DNA of 64,000 nt from Pseudomonadota bacterium (lineage in GTDB: Bacteria; Pseudomonadota; Gammaproteobacteria; Pseudomonadales; Pseudohongiellaceae). The number at the start of each line of letters is the position of its first letter. Positions within the stretch are counted from its first letter, which is position 1. A program made the translations under genes and the position numbers. Shown one piece after another: positions 27,273-35,791 of the stretch. Location of the stretch: assembly GCA_027623555.1 (NCBI GenBank), contig JAQBSZ010000019.1, positions 1-64,000 of the forward strand. Reading direction: 5' to 3'. The notes under the pieces are model-generated. The model worked only from the letters and a program-made list of their open reading frames with translations, was not told where the DNA came from and did not search any database.

Positions 27273-27369
27273 TAAATCGGGTCAAAGTAAAAATACAGTA
27301 GTTTTTTGGATATGTGCTTTTATAGTGGCTCAGTAATTTAATATTTTGTCAGTGCCTCCATTCCCACAG
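27273..27369. repeat. Direct repeat copy A (GTCAAAGTAAAAATACAG type)
   Basis: About 97 bp that recur, about 85 percent identical by eye, at 28482-28579 in the same direction. Both copies start TAAAT..G.GTCAAAGT, continue with a TAAAAATACAGTAGTTTTT-type core and end in a CACAG stretch. The same first half makes the arms of the palindromes at 42316-42387 and 46493-46556. It lies just upstream of the hypothetical gene at 27391. Confidence 0.85.
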
Positions 27370-27390
27370 GGCACCAGGAACCCAGCAATA

Positions 27391-27798
27391 ATGAACACCG
27401 AGAAATACATTGGAATTTGGCTACTTCTACCTGAGTTGAGTATCTATCAACTAGGAGAACCACCTGTTTCAGGCCGATATTCTATCAATTCAATTGGTAA
27501 CGAAATCAATATTGAAATTGAATGGAAAGATATTTCCGGGACTGACCACAGTCTTAGTTTCGGTGGCCCTCCTGGTGGAATGAAACACGAATCAGAAGCA
27601 TCTGGCGTCACTGACGTCATGTACGAAAAAATTGATGACGCGACCTTGGACAGCACTGCTTTTAATGGCGATAACGTTCTTTTATATGCAAGACGTGTAG
27701 CATCAAATGCAGGTGATTTACTTGCTGTTTCTCAAGTCACATTTGCCGATAATCGTGAATTTTCCAATTTCCAAGTTTATCGACGTGAAGGCTCCTGA
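27391..27798 (+). CDS. Hypothetical protein, 135 residues
   Basis: Starts at ATG 27391 (MNTEKYIGIWLLLPELSIYQ); no family recognised. The sequence looks like a small beta-sheet protein, with strands VSGRYSINSIG, EINIEIEWKDIS and DLLAVSQVTFADN, and no signal or membrane segment. Codon and base use look more AT-rich than the flanking genes, suggesting acquired DNA. It sits directly after the first long direct repeat and before a PhyH gene. Confidence 0.65.
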   Translation: MNTEKYIGIWLLLPELSIYQLGEPPVSGRYSINSIGNEINIEIEWKDISGTDHSLSFGGPPGGMKHESEASGVTDVMYEKIDDATLDSTAFNGDNVLLYARRVASNAGDLLAVSQVTFADNREFSNFQVYRREGS

Positions 27799-27871
27799 CA
27801 ATCAAATCATAAAGGAAGCAGAATGCACGGCCAGTATTGTGACTGCAAGTGCCTGTTAGAAGTTTAGAGAT

Positions 27872-28450
27872 ATGAATTCGAAACAATATTCGAGAGTAGC
27901 TGATGAGGGGTGGCTGCTAGTAGAAAACGTTTTGTCGAAAAAGGAGTTATCTCGAATGCATGATGCATGGGACAATTTTGATGTGTCCGACAACCAAACC
28001 TGGGATGTGGCCGGCAAGATACAGTTTTCACCCTGTATCGAATCAAGAATTCTATCTGAACTCTTACCTGCTCTACTCGGTGAATCTTTTGAATTACTCT
28101 CATTGAAGGGCAGGTCGCCGAAACCTGGGTATGGGCTCCAAGGGCTTCATGTAGATGCAGTCGGACCTGTAAAACCAAATGAGCAACAGATAGCGAATGC
28201 TTTTTGGATTCTCGATGAAATGTCCAGAGACAACGGATCGACACGCATCGTGCCAGGAAGTCATAAATCCTATAGCATTCCGAAAGGGAATTATGCACAG
28301 CCTAATTGCACACATCCTGATGAAATATACATATCCGCTAAGCCGGGTGACTTATTATTGTTCAGCGCCCATTTGTGGCACAGTGGCTCTAGAAACGTAA
28401 ATGGAGATAGAAGGCGAGTTGTCATTGCTCAGTTCAAGAGAACTGGATGA
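27872..28450 (+). CDS. Phytanoyl-CoA dioxygenase (PhyH) family protein
   Basis: 192 residues with a double-stranded beta-helix Fe(II)/2-oxoglutarate dioxygenase fold. Metal ligands H93 and D95 (GLHVDAVG) and H170 (LWHSGSRN) are in place, followed by an Arg (R174 or R181) for 2-oxoglutarate. PhyH proteins hydroxylate diverse small molecules; a specific substrate cannot be told. It lies in the AT-richer accessory stretch between two direct-repeat copies, and starts 74 bp after the small hypothetical gene. Confidence 0.85.
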   Translation: MNSKQYSRVADEGWLLVENVLSKKELSRMHDAWDNFDVSDNQTWDVAGKIQFSPCIESRILSELLPALLGESFELLSLKGRSPKPGYGLQGLHVDAVGPVKPNEQQIANAFWILDEMSRDNGSTRIVPGSHKSYSIPKGNYAQPNCTHPDEIYISAKPGDLLLFSAHLWHSGSRNVNGDRRRVVIAQFKRTG

Positions 28451-28481
28451 CACATAATTAGCGAGTCACAGCGGCCATCTA

Positions 28482-28579
28482 TAAATGGCGTCAAAGTAAA
28501 AATACAGTAGTTTTTGGATATGTGCTTTTATTGTGACCCAGTAATTTACTATTTTATCAGTGTCTCCCATACCACACAG
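28482..28579. repeat. Direct repeat copy B
   Basis: Second copy of the 97-bp repeat seen at 27273-27369, same orientation, with a few substitutions and small indels. Together the copies bracket the 27391 and PhyH genes like a cassette. The sequence between the copy and the next gene (28580-28673) shows nothing else of note. Confidence 0.85.
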
Positions 28580-28673
28580 CATTGATGAACAGATTGAAGA
28601 AGTGAGCAATAGTTGCCAGAACTAAAGAGGTGGGGGCACTGCATTCACCGATTACGGAGCGTATAGAATCTAG

Positions 28674-29447
28674 ATGGACTTCAGTGCCAAGTCAGCAGCA
28701 GATCTCTACAGCGACAGGTCAGCCGATGGGTCTTGGAAAGTGCTTTGTAAGACTATATTGTGCCCGGCAGGGAAAGATGTCGCGGATATCGGCTGCGGAG
28801 GAGGAATTTATACGCTTGCTTTTGCCAAACTAGGTGCTAAATCCGTCACAGGAATCGACAATGCCGTTCAGTACGTGGAGCGAGCGAAGCTCCTTTCAGT
28901 CGATACTAATAATGTACGTTTTCAAGTCGGCACCGCTACTTCTACCGGCCTTTCAGATGCCTCAATCGATCTTGTATTTGAAAGAGCACTAATTCATCAC
29001 CTCTCGGAGGAAGAGCAGGAACTGAATATCCAGGAAGCGATTAGAGTATTGAGAAAGGCCGGGATGCTAGCTATTCAGGATCGAAGCTTCGAGAATGTGC
29101 TGGACAATGATGCGAAGCATTGGATCAGGTCGACTCTTTTCCATTGCTTTCCTGAGCTATTGGATTTCGAACGGTTGAGGCGGCCATCCGAACATGGTTA
29201 TTTGAAAATGCTCGAGAAGCATTCGTTACACACACTGGCACCGGTAAAGTTTTCTGAGGTCAGAAAGTCATACGCTTCTTTCTCTGAACTTGAAGTAGAA
29301 ATTATGGCGCGAAAGGGTAAGAGCATCCTATTTGAGCTTGATGATGACCAGTTGAAGCACTATTGCGCCAGGCTTAAAGAGGCTTCGCTGGGTCGGAGTT
29401 TAGAAGAAATTGACCAATGGACTGTATGGCGCGCAGAAGTCCATTAA
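28674..29447 (+). CDS. Class I SAM-dependent methyltransferase
   Basis: 257 residues. The SAM-binding motif DIGCGGGIYTLAF (38-50) is followed by GIDNAVQYVERAK, a GTATSTGLSDASIDLVFE acid strand, and the IHHLSEEEQELNIQEAIRVLRKAGMLAIQD block: a small-molecule methyltransferase of the UbiE-like type. The acceptor is unknown. It lies in the same cassette region as the PhyH dioxygenase, so a joint role in modifying one metabolite is possible but not shown. Confidence 0.85.
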   Translation: MDFSAKSAADLYSDRSADGSWKVLCKTILCPAGKDVADIGCGGGIYTLAFAKLGAKSVTGIDNAVQYVERAKLLSVDTNNVRFQVGTATSTGLSDASIDLVFERALIHHLSEEEQELNIQEAIRVLRKAGMLAIQDRSFENVLDNDAKHWIRSTLFHCFPELLDFERLRRPSEHGYLKMLEKHSLHTLAPVKFSEVRKSYASFSELEVEIMARKGKSILFELDDDQLKHYCARLKEASLGRSLEEIDQWTVWRAEVH

Positions 29448-29535
29448 TGACTTTTTCAACGACGGTAAATGGCGAAGCAGGCTACCCTGCGAACCAGGAA
29501 ATTATGTTTCACGTTCCATTTCAAGTAACAAGTAA

Positions 29536-29901
29536 ATGAGCGTCATTGGCCTGGATCATATACAAATCGCCATGCCTTCCGGTAAAGAAGCCGAAGCCAG
29601 GTCATTCTATGCGAATATACTGGGCCTAACAGAAAGGGACAAACCACCAGGCCTGGCTAATAAGGGAGGCTGCTGGTTCGAACACGGAACCCTTAATGTA
29701 CATCTGGGTATCGATCCAGATTTTCGCCCGGCGCAGAAAGCCCATCCGGGCTTTGAAGTGACCGATCTGTCTGCAATTACGGCACTACTGGAGCAGATTG
29801 GCTACAGCATAAGTAGAGGCTCGGAGCTGGAGGGCTATGATAGAGTGTTTACCAGCGACCCCTTTGGTAACAGGATTGAACTTCTGCAAAAAATTGATTA
29901 A
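29536..29901 (+). CDS. VOC-family glyoxalase-like protein
   Basis: 121 residues. The DHIQIAMP start (H8), H70 in AHPGFEV and E115 in FGNRIELLQ are the usual metal-ligand positions. A glyoxalase or fosfomycin-resistance-like fold is clear, but the substrate is not. It lies between the methyltransferase and YCII-like genes, in the accessory stretch of small enzyme genes. Confidence 0.85.
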   Translation: MSVIGLDHIQIAMPSGKEAEARSFYANILGLTERDKPPGLANKGGCWFEHGTLNVHLGIDPDFRPAQKAHPGFEVTDLSAITALLEQIGYSISRGSELEGYDRVFTSDPFGNRIELLQKID

Positions 29902-30026
29902 CTGTTGAAAAAAATACCAAACAACAAAGGCAGCCTGATTGCCGGAATTGTGGATAAACTATTGGCCAGGAATCAGGTTCAATAAAACGTATCCAACCCC
30001 AAACCTAGAGCATCCATGGAGAGATA

Positions 30027-30314
30027 GTGAAAAAATTTCTGATTCTGCATTACGGATTTGAAAAACCCACGCCCGAAGACATGGAAGGCTGGAATAAATG
30101 GTTCACATCCCTTGCCGACCGGAAAGTCGAGCAAAGTGGCTTCTCTGGCGGGAAAGAAATCACCGGCTCAGGAACCTCGGATTTGCCCTTCGCCAGTGAT
30201 TCCATAACCGGCTACACCGTTATACAGGCAGAAGATCTCGATGCGGCAACCAGCATCGCGAAGCAATGCCCGATAGACTTGAGCACGAGAGTCTACGAAA
30301 TCAGAAAACATTGA
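30027..30314 (+). CDS. YCII-related (DGPF-like) small protein
   Basis: 95 residues starting at a GTG with GGAGAG upstream. The sequence (MKKFLILHYGFEKPTPEDM, FASDSITGYTVIQAEDLDAATSIAKQCP) fits the YCII/DGPF ferredoxin-like fold, in which a His/Asp pair may be catalytic. Function unknown; similar genes appear next to transport or regulator genes. The preceding 125 bp gap shows no gene. Confidence 0.75.
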   Translation: MKKFLILHYGFEKPTPEDMEGWNKWFTSLADRKVEQSGFSGGKEITGSGTSDLPFASDSITGYTVIQAEDLDAATSIAKQCPIDLSTRVYEIRKH

Positions 30315-30384
30315 TCTCAGCTGCTAAAGACTGCTTTCGCGACAATCCATGCACTTTTCTGTCTGGCAAGCGCCAGGAGCGATT

Positions 30385-30711
30385 ATGAAAACTACACCTT
30401 TACAGATAGCTTATGGCCTGCTTGCTGTTATCGGCCTTTTTGTCACCTGGTACTTTAACCTGCAACCGCGAGAGACCAGCTTTATTGCGGATCTCTACAC
30501 CACTTCTGCGTCGGCCTCCATCAGCAACGACCTGTTTGTGGTTGTGACCACATTTCTACTCTGGGCATTTGTCGAAACCCGCCGCCTCAAGATCTCGTAC
30601 TGGTTCTGGTCAGCCTGTTTCGTCTTTACGTTTCTTATCGCCGCGGCCAGCACGGTTCCACTGTTCATGCTCTATCGGGAACGGCGCCTGGTGATAAATG
30701 GGGTCATATGA
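30385..30711 (+). CDS. DUF2834 membrane protein
   Basis: 108 residues from ATG 30385. There are three hydrophobic helices with ISNDLFVVVTTFLLWAFVETRRLKISYWFW and a PLFMLYRE end, the DUF2834 pattern. The final residues LVINGVI are encoded by an ATAAATGGGGTCA sequence that matches the repeat heads seen elsewhere in the region, so the C-terminus may have been altered by insertion. It overlaps the GST start by four bases (ATGA). Confidence 0.8.
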   Translation: MKTTPLQIAYGLLAVIGLFVTWYFNLQPRETSFIADLYTTSASASISNDLFVVVTTFLLWAFVETRRLKISYWFWSACFVFTFLIAAASTVPLFMLYRERRLVINGVI

Positions 30712-31328
30712 TCTTTTACTACGCTCCTAAAACTGTTTCCGTTGCATCCCAGATCGCGCTTGAAGAAGCAGGCGCCGAGTATGAGCTGCGTAAGCTGGAC
30801 TTTGCTACCGTCGAACAGCGTTCGGCGGATTACCTGAAGATCAACCCCAAGGGCCGTGTGCCAGCCCTGGTAGTTGACGCAGGCATCATCACCGAGACTC
30901 CCGCGATACTGGCGTATATTGCTCAGACCTATCCGGAAGCACAACTCGCCCCGCTTGATGATAATTTTCAGTTCGCAAAAATGCAGGAGTTCAATTCCTA
31001 TCTTGCTTCCACCGTCCATGTCGCCCATGCACACAAGATACGCGGAACCCGCTGGGTAGATGATGAGGCAGCGATCGAAGCAATGAAGGCCAAGGTGCCG
31101 CAAACCATGCACGAGTGTTTTCAATTGATCGAAAACGAGATGTATGTCGGACCCTGGGTGCTCGGAGAAAATTTTTCTGTGAGCGACTGTTACGTCTTTT
31201 GCGTCTCAACCTGGCTCAAGGGCGATGGAGTTGATATCAATGATTTTGCCAGAATTGCGGACCACAACAAACGCATGCGCGAGAGAACTTCGGTGCAGAA
31301 GATTCTGGCGCTGCACGGCATTCCCTAG
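30708..31328 (+). CDS. Glutathione S-transferase
   Basis: 206 residues with an N-terminal thioredoxin-like domain (MIFYYAPKTVSVASQIALEE, LKINPKGRVPALVVDAGIITETPAILAYIAQ) and a helical C-terminal domain containing the GENFSVSDCYVFCVSTWL N-capping-box region. The GRVPAL cis-proline and ETPAI Glu-Thr glutathione contacts are present. Start codon overlaps the DUF2834 stop (ATGA), so the two are translationally coupled. Its stop is six bases before the foldback element. Confidence 0.9.
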   Translation: MIFYYAPKTVSVASQIALEEAGAEYELRKLDFATVEQRSADYLKINPKGRVPALVVDAGIITETPAILAYIAQTYPEAQLAPLDDNFQFAKMQEFNSYLASTVHVAHAHKIRGTRWVDDEAAIEAMKAKVPQTMHECFQLIENEMYVGPWVLGENFSVSDCYVFCVSTWLKGDGVDINDFARIADHNKRMRERTSVQKILALHGIP

Positions 31329-31334
31329 ATAAAT

Positions 31335-31707
31335 GGGGTCAGAGTCTGAGATATCCCCAAATTTTTTTACCACTGTTAGATTTGTTTTGTCTTGAATTCA
31401 ACTCTGGAGGAAGCACACAGTAACGGGGCGTTCCTGCGAGCAATCTCGGCCAGGGGCCCGTGAGTAGGGAATATCCCCGTTGCTGTGGGCGATGAGGCGA
31501 CTTGTCCAGGCCAGCCGCCAGGAGCTGCGGTATTATTTGCTCACGGACCTTGGGTCCTGATTGTTCGCAAACAACACCCCACCCCCTGGCTCGAGTAGTT
31601 GAAATTCAACGGTTCCTAAACCTTCCAAGCCTGCAGAAATCGCTCAAAACAAGCTAACCCAATGAGTTAATTCGACATTTTCTGGGGATATCTCAGGAAC
31701 TGACCCC
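31335..31707. mobile_element. MITE-like foldback element, complete copy (no ORF)
   Basis: A 373-bp segment bounded by 25-bp terminal inverted repeats that match at 22 positions (31335-31359, starting GGGGTCAGAGTCTGAGATAT; 31683-31707). The inner left part (about 31390-31475) is an imperfect reverse complement of the right part, so the whole folds back on itself. The inner 228 bp are the repeat that also opens this window (1-228). It carries no reading frame, fills the gene-free stretch 31329-31719, and sits between the GST stop and the end of the next gene. Non-autonomous; the mobilising enzyme is unknown. Confidence 0.78.
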
Positions 31708-31719
31708 TATTATTCATTT

Positions 31720-32247
31720 TTAATCTGACCCCTGCTTGCGGACATAGCGCCCGTCGAACCAGGTATCCCAATCACCCGAGTCGTGATTGTACTGCTCAAA
31801 AAACTGGCGCACGCTGCCATCGGCATGCGGTGTCCAGGTGCCGCGAAAATCCCACACGGCGCCGGTGAAATTGTAGATGCTGCCTTCCAGCACCATGGCA
31901 TCACCGCGCAGCCCACCGACTATGTCAATGGCGTAACGTCCTTCTGAGACCCACAACTGCCGCCATTCTCGCGTTACCGGATTGTAGTAGTTCATACTGG
32001 TGCCGGTGCCACCAGTAGCACTGGTCCAGCGTTCGAGCATCAGGCAGCCGCGTTCCAGCTTCTGAATGCTGTTCTCTCCGGCCTTGTTCCCGGTATTTGA
32101 ATCGAACACCTCCCATTCGCCCAGCCAGAACGCAAAATCGGCGAATCCTTCCAGATCATCGCAGCCAACTTGTTGGGCATGGGATACTGGAATTCTTGCC
32201 GTGGCCAATAGCGCTGTTAGCAGAAAAACTGCAGATACTGTCTTCAC
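31720..32247 (-). CDS. Exported hypothetical protein (lipocalin-like, DUF1579-like)
   Basis: 175 residues from the GTG at 32247, which gives a clean signal peptide (MKTVSAVFLLTALLATARIPVSHAQQ) with AGGGAA upstream; an in-frame ATG lies further up at 32295. The mature part FADFAFWLGEWEVFDSNTG... RQLWVSEGRY... GSIYNFTGAVWDFRGTWTP resembles beta-barrel proteins of the DUF1579 or heme-binding kind. Its last three residues GSD come from a GGGGTCAG repeat head that lies next to the foldback element, so the native C-terminus may be lost. Confidence 0.7.
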   Translation of the reverse strand: MKTVSAVFLLTALLATARIPVSHAQQVGCDDLEGFADFAFWLGEWEVFDSNTGNKAGENSIQKLERGCLMLERWTSATGGTGTSMNYYNPVTREWRQLWVSEGRYAIDIVGGLRGDAMVLEGSIYNFTGAVWDFRGTWTPHADGSVRQFFEQYNHDSGDWDTWFDGRYVRKQGSD

Positions 32248-32415
32248 TGTTCGGTATTCCCTGAATGCGGTTGTATTCTCGTTACGAATCAACATACTAC
32301 ACAAACAGGAGCGAGGCCAATGGCAGATCAAGAATTGATTGCATTGCGTCACCGGACTTGGCACCCTAAGGGCTCAAAAACACCGGCTTTATAACAAGAA
32401 CACAGAGGATCATCC

Positions 32416-33993
32416 ATGAACATGCGCACCTTTCTACCCTTGCTGATTGCTTGCATTCCAATGTTTTCGCTGAGCTCCCGGGCCGCCGAATTTGACCGCA
32501 TCGGCACTTTCGATTTCCCGACATCCGGATCTCCCGAAGCACAAAAACATTTTCTGCTGGGTGTCGGTTATCTGCATAGCTTCGGTATGACCCAGGCTCA
32601 GGCTGAGTTCAAGAAAGCCCAGGAACTGGACCCGGATTTTGCCCTGGCCTACTGGGGTGAAGCGTTCACCTACCAGCATCCGTTTTTCGGCGCCAAGGAC
32701 GACGGCCCTGGAGAAGCATTGCTGCGACTGGGACGAACCAGCGAAGAAAGGCTCGCCAAGGCGCCAACCGAGAGAGAGAAAGGCTTTATCAAGGCCGCTG
32801 AAGCCTACGCTCTGACCCTGGGTGAAATGCCGGCACGCCGCACCGCCTGGATGAATGCGATGGCCGAACTCTATGCGAAGTATCCGGACGATGATGAAGT
32901 AAAAGCCTTTTACACTGTCTCCCTGTTAGCCGGTGCAACCGCTGCGGGGTCGATGAGCGAGCGCATCAATATGCGCGCCGGCGCCCTGGCTCTGGAACTG
33001 TTCAAGGACAATGGCAACCACCCCGGAGCGGCTCACTACGTCATTCATGCCTTCGATGATCCGATCCATGCGCCTGTTGCGTTGGAGGCGGCGTATAAAT
33101 ATGCCGATATTGCGCCGGCAGTCTCCCATGCTCGCCACATGCCTACGCATATTTTCATTCAGCACGGCAAGTGGAATGAAGTGGCCATGTGGAATGAATC
33201 AGCCTTCAGTGTCGCCAGAGAACTATGGCAACCAGGTGATGCCGTGGGCGAGCAGAATCACTCCAATGACTGGGGCCAATATGGCGATTTGCAACGCGGC
33301 GACATCGCACGCTCCAGGTTGTGGATTCAACGCGCCGAACAGACCATGAAAGAAAATCCCGACGATCCGCGTTCCAGAGGCACCTACACCACGGTCAAGG
33401 CACGCCACATTATCGAAACCCAGGACTGGGCTTTGCAGGAATTGACAGACGAGCTTAGTACCGATGAATTACTGGCACTGGGCTTGAGTGCTGTAAATCT
33501 CGGCGAAGCCGAACTGGCGGCGCAAGTGGCCGAGCGTCTCAGCACTGTCGCGTCCTCTGGCAGAAATAACCTGTCTGCCAAAGTCAGTCACATGGAAGTC
33601 GCGGCGATGGCAATGCTGATGAACTCCCATGACCTGTCCGCTACTGCCGCCAGCAGCCAGCAACAGCAGGCGATTGCGATGCTGCAGGAGGCCGTCGAAC
33701 TCACCAATGAGGGACGACTGCCAAACGGCGCCGCCAATCCACTAAAACCGGTGCATGAACTCACCGGTGAAGTCCTGTTGCATGCCGGCCAGGGCGAGGA
33801 AGCCGCGCGCCTGTTCGAAGAATCCCTGCTGCGGATGCCGAATCGTCCCTTGTCACTGCTGGGTGCGGCTCGGGCTTACAAGCAAGCCGGCAATGCCGCC
33901 AGGGCAGCGGAGAAATACCATGCTCTGCTGGCAATCTGGTCAGATGACAGCCACCCGGCTGTACAGGAAGCAAAAGCTCATCTTGGCTACTAG
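32416..33993 (+). CDS. Exported TPR-repeat protein
   Basis: 525 residues with signal peptide (MNMRTFLPLLIACIPMFSLSSRAAE). TPR-like helices are visible at about 45-85 (YLHSFGMTQAQAEFKKAQELDPDFALAYWGEA) and at the C-terminus. A strongly conserved middle (NHPGAAHYVIHAFDDPIHAPVALEAAYKYADIAPAVSHARHMPTHIFIQHGKW) marks a defined periplasmic family of unknown function, with many His residues that could bind a metal. It ends 9 bp before soxC, so the two are probably co-transcribed. Confidence 0.8.
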   Translation: MNMRTFLPLLIACIPMFSLSSRAAEFDRIGTFDFPTSGSPEAQKHFLLGVGYLHSFGMTQAQAEFKKAQELDPDFALAYWGEAFTYQHPFFGAKDDGPGEALLRLGRTSEERLAKAPTEREKGFIKAAEAYALTLGEMPARRTAWMNAMAELYAKYPDDDEVKAFYTVSLLAGATAAGSMSERINMRAGALALELFKDNGNHPGAAHYVIHAFDDPIHAPVALEAAYKYADIAPAVSHARHMPTHIFIQHGKWNEVAMWNESAFSVARELWQPGDAVGEQNHSNDWGQYGDLQRGDIARSRLWIQRAEQTMKENPDDPRSRGTYTTVKARHIIETQDWALQELTDELSTDELLALGLSAVNLGEAELAAQVAERLSTVASSGRNNLSAKVSHMEVAAMAMLMNSHDLSATAASSQQQQAIAMLQEAVELTNEGRLPNGAANPLKPVHELTGEVLLHAGQGEEAARLFEESLLRMPNRPLSLLGAARAYKQAGNAARAAEKYHALLAIWSDDSHPAVQEAKAHLGY

Positions 33994-34002
33994 GGACAAG
34001 AC

Positions 34003-35268
34003 ATGAAGAAGCAAGCACTGGAAAGAGTAGCCGGTAACGGCTTGATCAATCGCCGTCATTTACTCGGTGCCGGTCTGGCCGGTATGGGAATGGCTGTGTC
34101 CAACAGCGTGTTGGGCGCCGATGCCGGGAATCTGGAAATACCCGGCTGGTCGAAACAACCCGGCCCGGGAGCCAGTGCCTATGGCGGCCCTTCGCGCCAC
34201 GCCGATCACCTGCAGCGCATGGCCGGTGCCCCCAATCCAATCTATCCCGGCGGCGGGGCTTCCCGCTCTCCACTGCAACACCTGCAGGGCACGATCACGC
34301 CCAACAGTCTGCATTTCGAACGCCACCATGCCGGGATTCCGGATATTGACCCGGCGCAGCACAAGCTGGTTATCAACGGTCTGGTCAGACAACCTCTGGT
34401 GTTCAGCTATGAAGACCTGTTGAAATATCCCATGGTCAGTCGCGTCTATTTCCTCGAATGTTCCGGCAACAGTGGCGCGTTATTGCGGGGCGCTCAGGGG
34501 GGCACGGCGCAGAGCCTGCATGGCCTGGTGTCCGGCGCAGAATGGACCGGTATCCCCCTGTCCACCCTGCTGGATGAAGCCGGCGTGTTACCCGAAGCCA
34601 GATGGATCGCAGCCGTTGGCGCCGATGCGGCCAGCATGGGCCGCTCAGTACCGTTGGGCAAGGCGCTCGATGACACGATGCTGGCCCTGTTTCAGAACGG
34701 TGAACCGGTACGGCCTGGACAGGGTTATCCGATGCGACTATTCAATCCAGGCTGGGAAGGCAATACCAGCGTTAAGTGGCTGACCCAGATAAAACTCACG
34801 CGAGAACCCGTGCATTTTCGGGACGAGACCAGCAAATATACCGATACGCTGCCAGACCGCCGCAGTCTGCAGTTCACCTTCCCGATGGGCACCAAGTCAT
34901 TAATCACCTCGCCTTCAGGCCAGATGTCATTGCCTGGTCAAGGCATCTACAAGGTTACCGGAATCGCCTGGTCAGGCAGTGGCAGTATTCGCCGCGTAGA
35001 AGTCAGCGCCGATGGCGGTCGCAGCTGGGCCGATGCCTTGATCGAAAGCAATCAGTTCGAGAAGGCACTGACCCGCTTCAGCATTCCCTGGGAATGGACC
35101 GGAGCCGGTGCGGTGTTGCAGAGTCGTGCAACTGACAGTGCAGGTGACATACAACCGACTCGCGACTCGATTCTCGCTGACAAAGGCACTATCAGCACCT
35201 ATCACAACCACTGTATTCAAAGCTGGAATGTTGACGGTGCCGGTGAGGTGAGCAATGTCTATGTTTAA
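34003..35268 (+). CDS. soxC: Sulfane dehydrogenase molybdoenzyme subunit SoxC
   Basis: 421 residues. A twin-arginine signal (NRRHLLGAGLAGMGMAVSN) exports the folded enzyme. The sulfite-oxidase-type molybdopterin site is LECSGNSGALL with C153 as molybdenum ligand. HFERHHAGIPDID, SGAEWTGIPLSTLLDEAGV, GYPMRLFNPGWEGNTSVKWL and the C-terminal TISTYHNHCIQSWNV match SoxC rather than generic sulfite dehydrogenase. SoxC with SoxD forms the SoxCD dehydrogenase that oxidises the sulfane sulfur bound to SoxY. It overlaps soxD by 14 bp. Confidence 0.9.
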   Translation: MKKQALERVAGNGLINRRHLLGAGLAGMGMAVSNSVLGADAGNLEIPGWSKQPGPGASAYGGPSRHADHLQRMAGAPNPIYPGGGASRSPLQHLQGTITPNSLHFERHHAGIPDIDPAQHKLVINGLVRQPLVFSYEDLLKYPMVSRVYFLECSGNSGALLRGAQGGTAQSLHGLVSGAEWTGIPLSTLLDEAGVLPEARWIAAVGADAASMGRSVPLGKALDDTMLALFQNGEPVRPGQGYPMRLFNPGWEGNTSVKWLTQIKLTREPVHFRDETSKYTDTLPDRRSLQFTFPMGTKSLITSPSGQMSLPGQGIYKVTGIAWSGSGSIRRVEVSADGGRSWADALIESNQFEKALTRFSIPWEWTGAGAVLQSRATDSAGDIQPTRDSILADKGTISTYHNHCIQSWNVDGAGEVSNVYV

Positions 35269-35791
35269 GAAAGCGCTCACCTGCTCCTTTCTCGCGGCGG
35301 TTTTCTTCAGTTCAATTCTTGCGAACTCTCAGGAAACTGTGCGACTTGGCACTCCTGTCACCGAAGACCAACTGGAAAACTTTGACCTGGTGGCACCGCC
35401 TGATGGTTCTGGATTTCCTACCGGTAGTGGCACCGCCCGCCAGGGTAAAGCCGTCTACGACACTAAATGCGCTGTCTGTCATGCAGCCAATGGAGAAGGA
35501 ACTTCCGATGCCACCATCATCGTTGGTGGCGATATGCATTCGGCAGAGAGTCCACTGCGTACAGTAGGTAGTTTCTGGCCCTACGCCAGCACAGTCTTCG
35601 ACTTTGTACGCCGGGCGATGCCGGCGGATGCGCCCAAGTCGCTTTCCAACACCGAGGTATACCAGGTTACCGCCTACGTGCTCTACCTCAACGGCCTTAT
35701 CGACGAGAATACGGTGTTGAACAGCGAGACTTTGCAGACGATCGAGATGCCCAATGCAAACGGGTTTATCGATCGCAGCCACATTCAGTAA
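35255..35791 (+). CDS. soxD: SoxD-like cytochrome c subunit
   Basis: 178 residues with signal peptide (to about residue 25). The motif CAVCH (72-76) binds heme c; the downstream VGSFWPYASTVFDFVRRAMPADAPKSLS and EVYQVTAYVLYLNGLIDEN are typical SoxD sequence, with the Met of RRAMP a likely axial ligand. It accepts electrons from SoxC. The gene starts 14 bp inside the soxC end. No soxXYZAB genes appear in the window. Confidence 0.88.
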   Translation: MSMFKKALTCSFLAAVFFSSILANSQETVRLGTPVTEDQLENFDLVAPPDGSGFPTGSGTARQGKAVYDTKCAVCHAANGEGTSDATIIVGGDMHSAESPLRTVGSFWPYASTVFDFVRRAMPADAPKSLSNTEVYQVTAYVLYLNGLIDENTVLNSETLQTIEMPNANGFIDRSHIQ

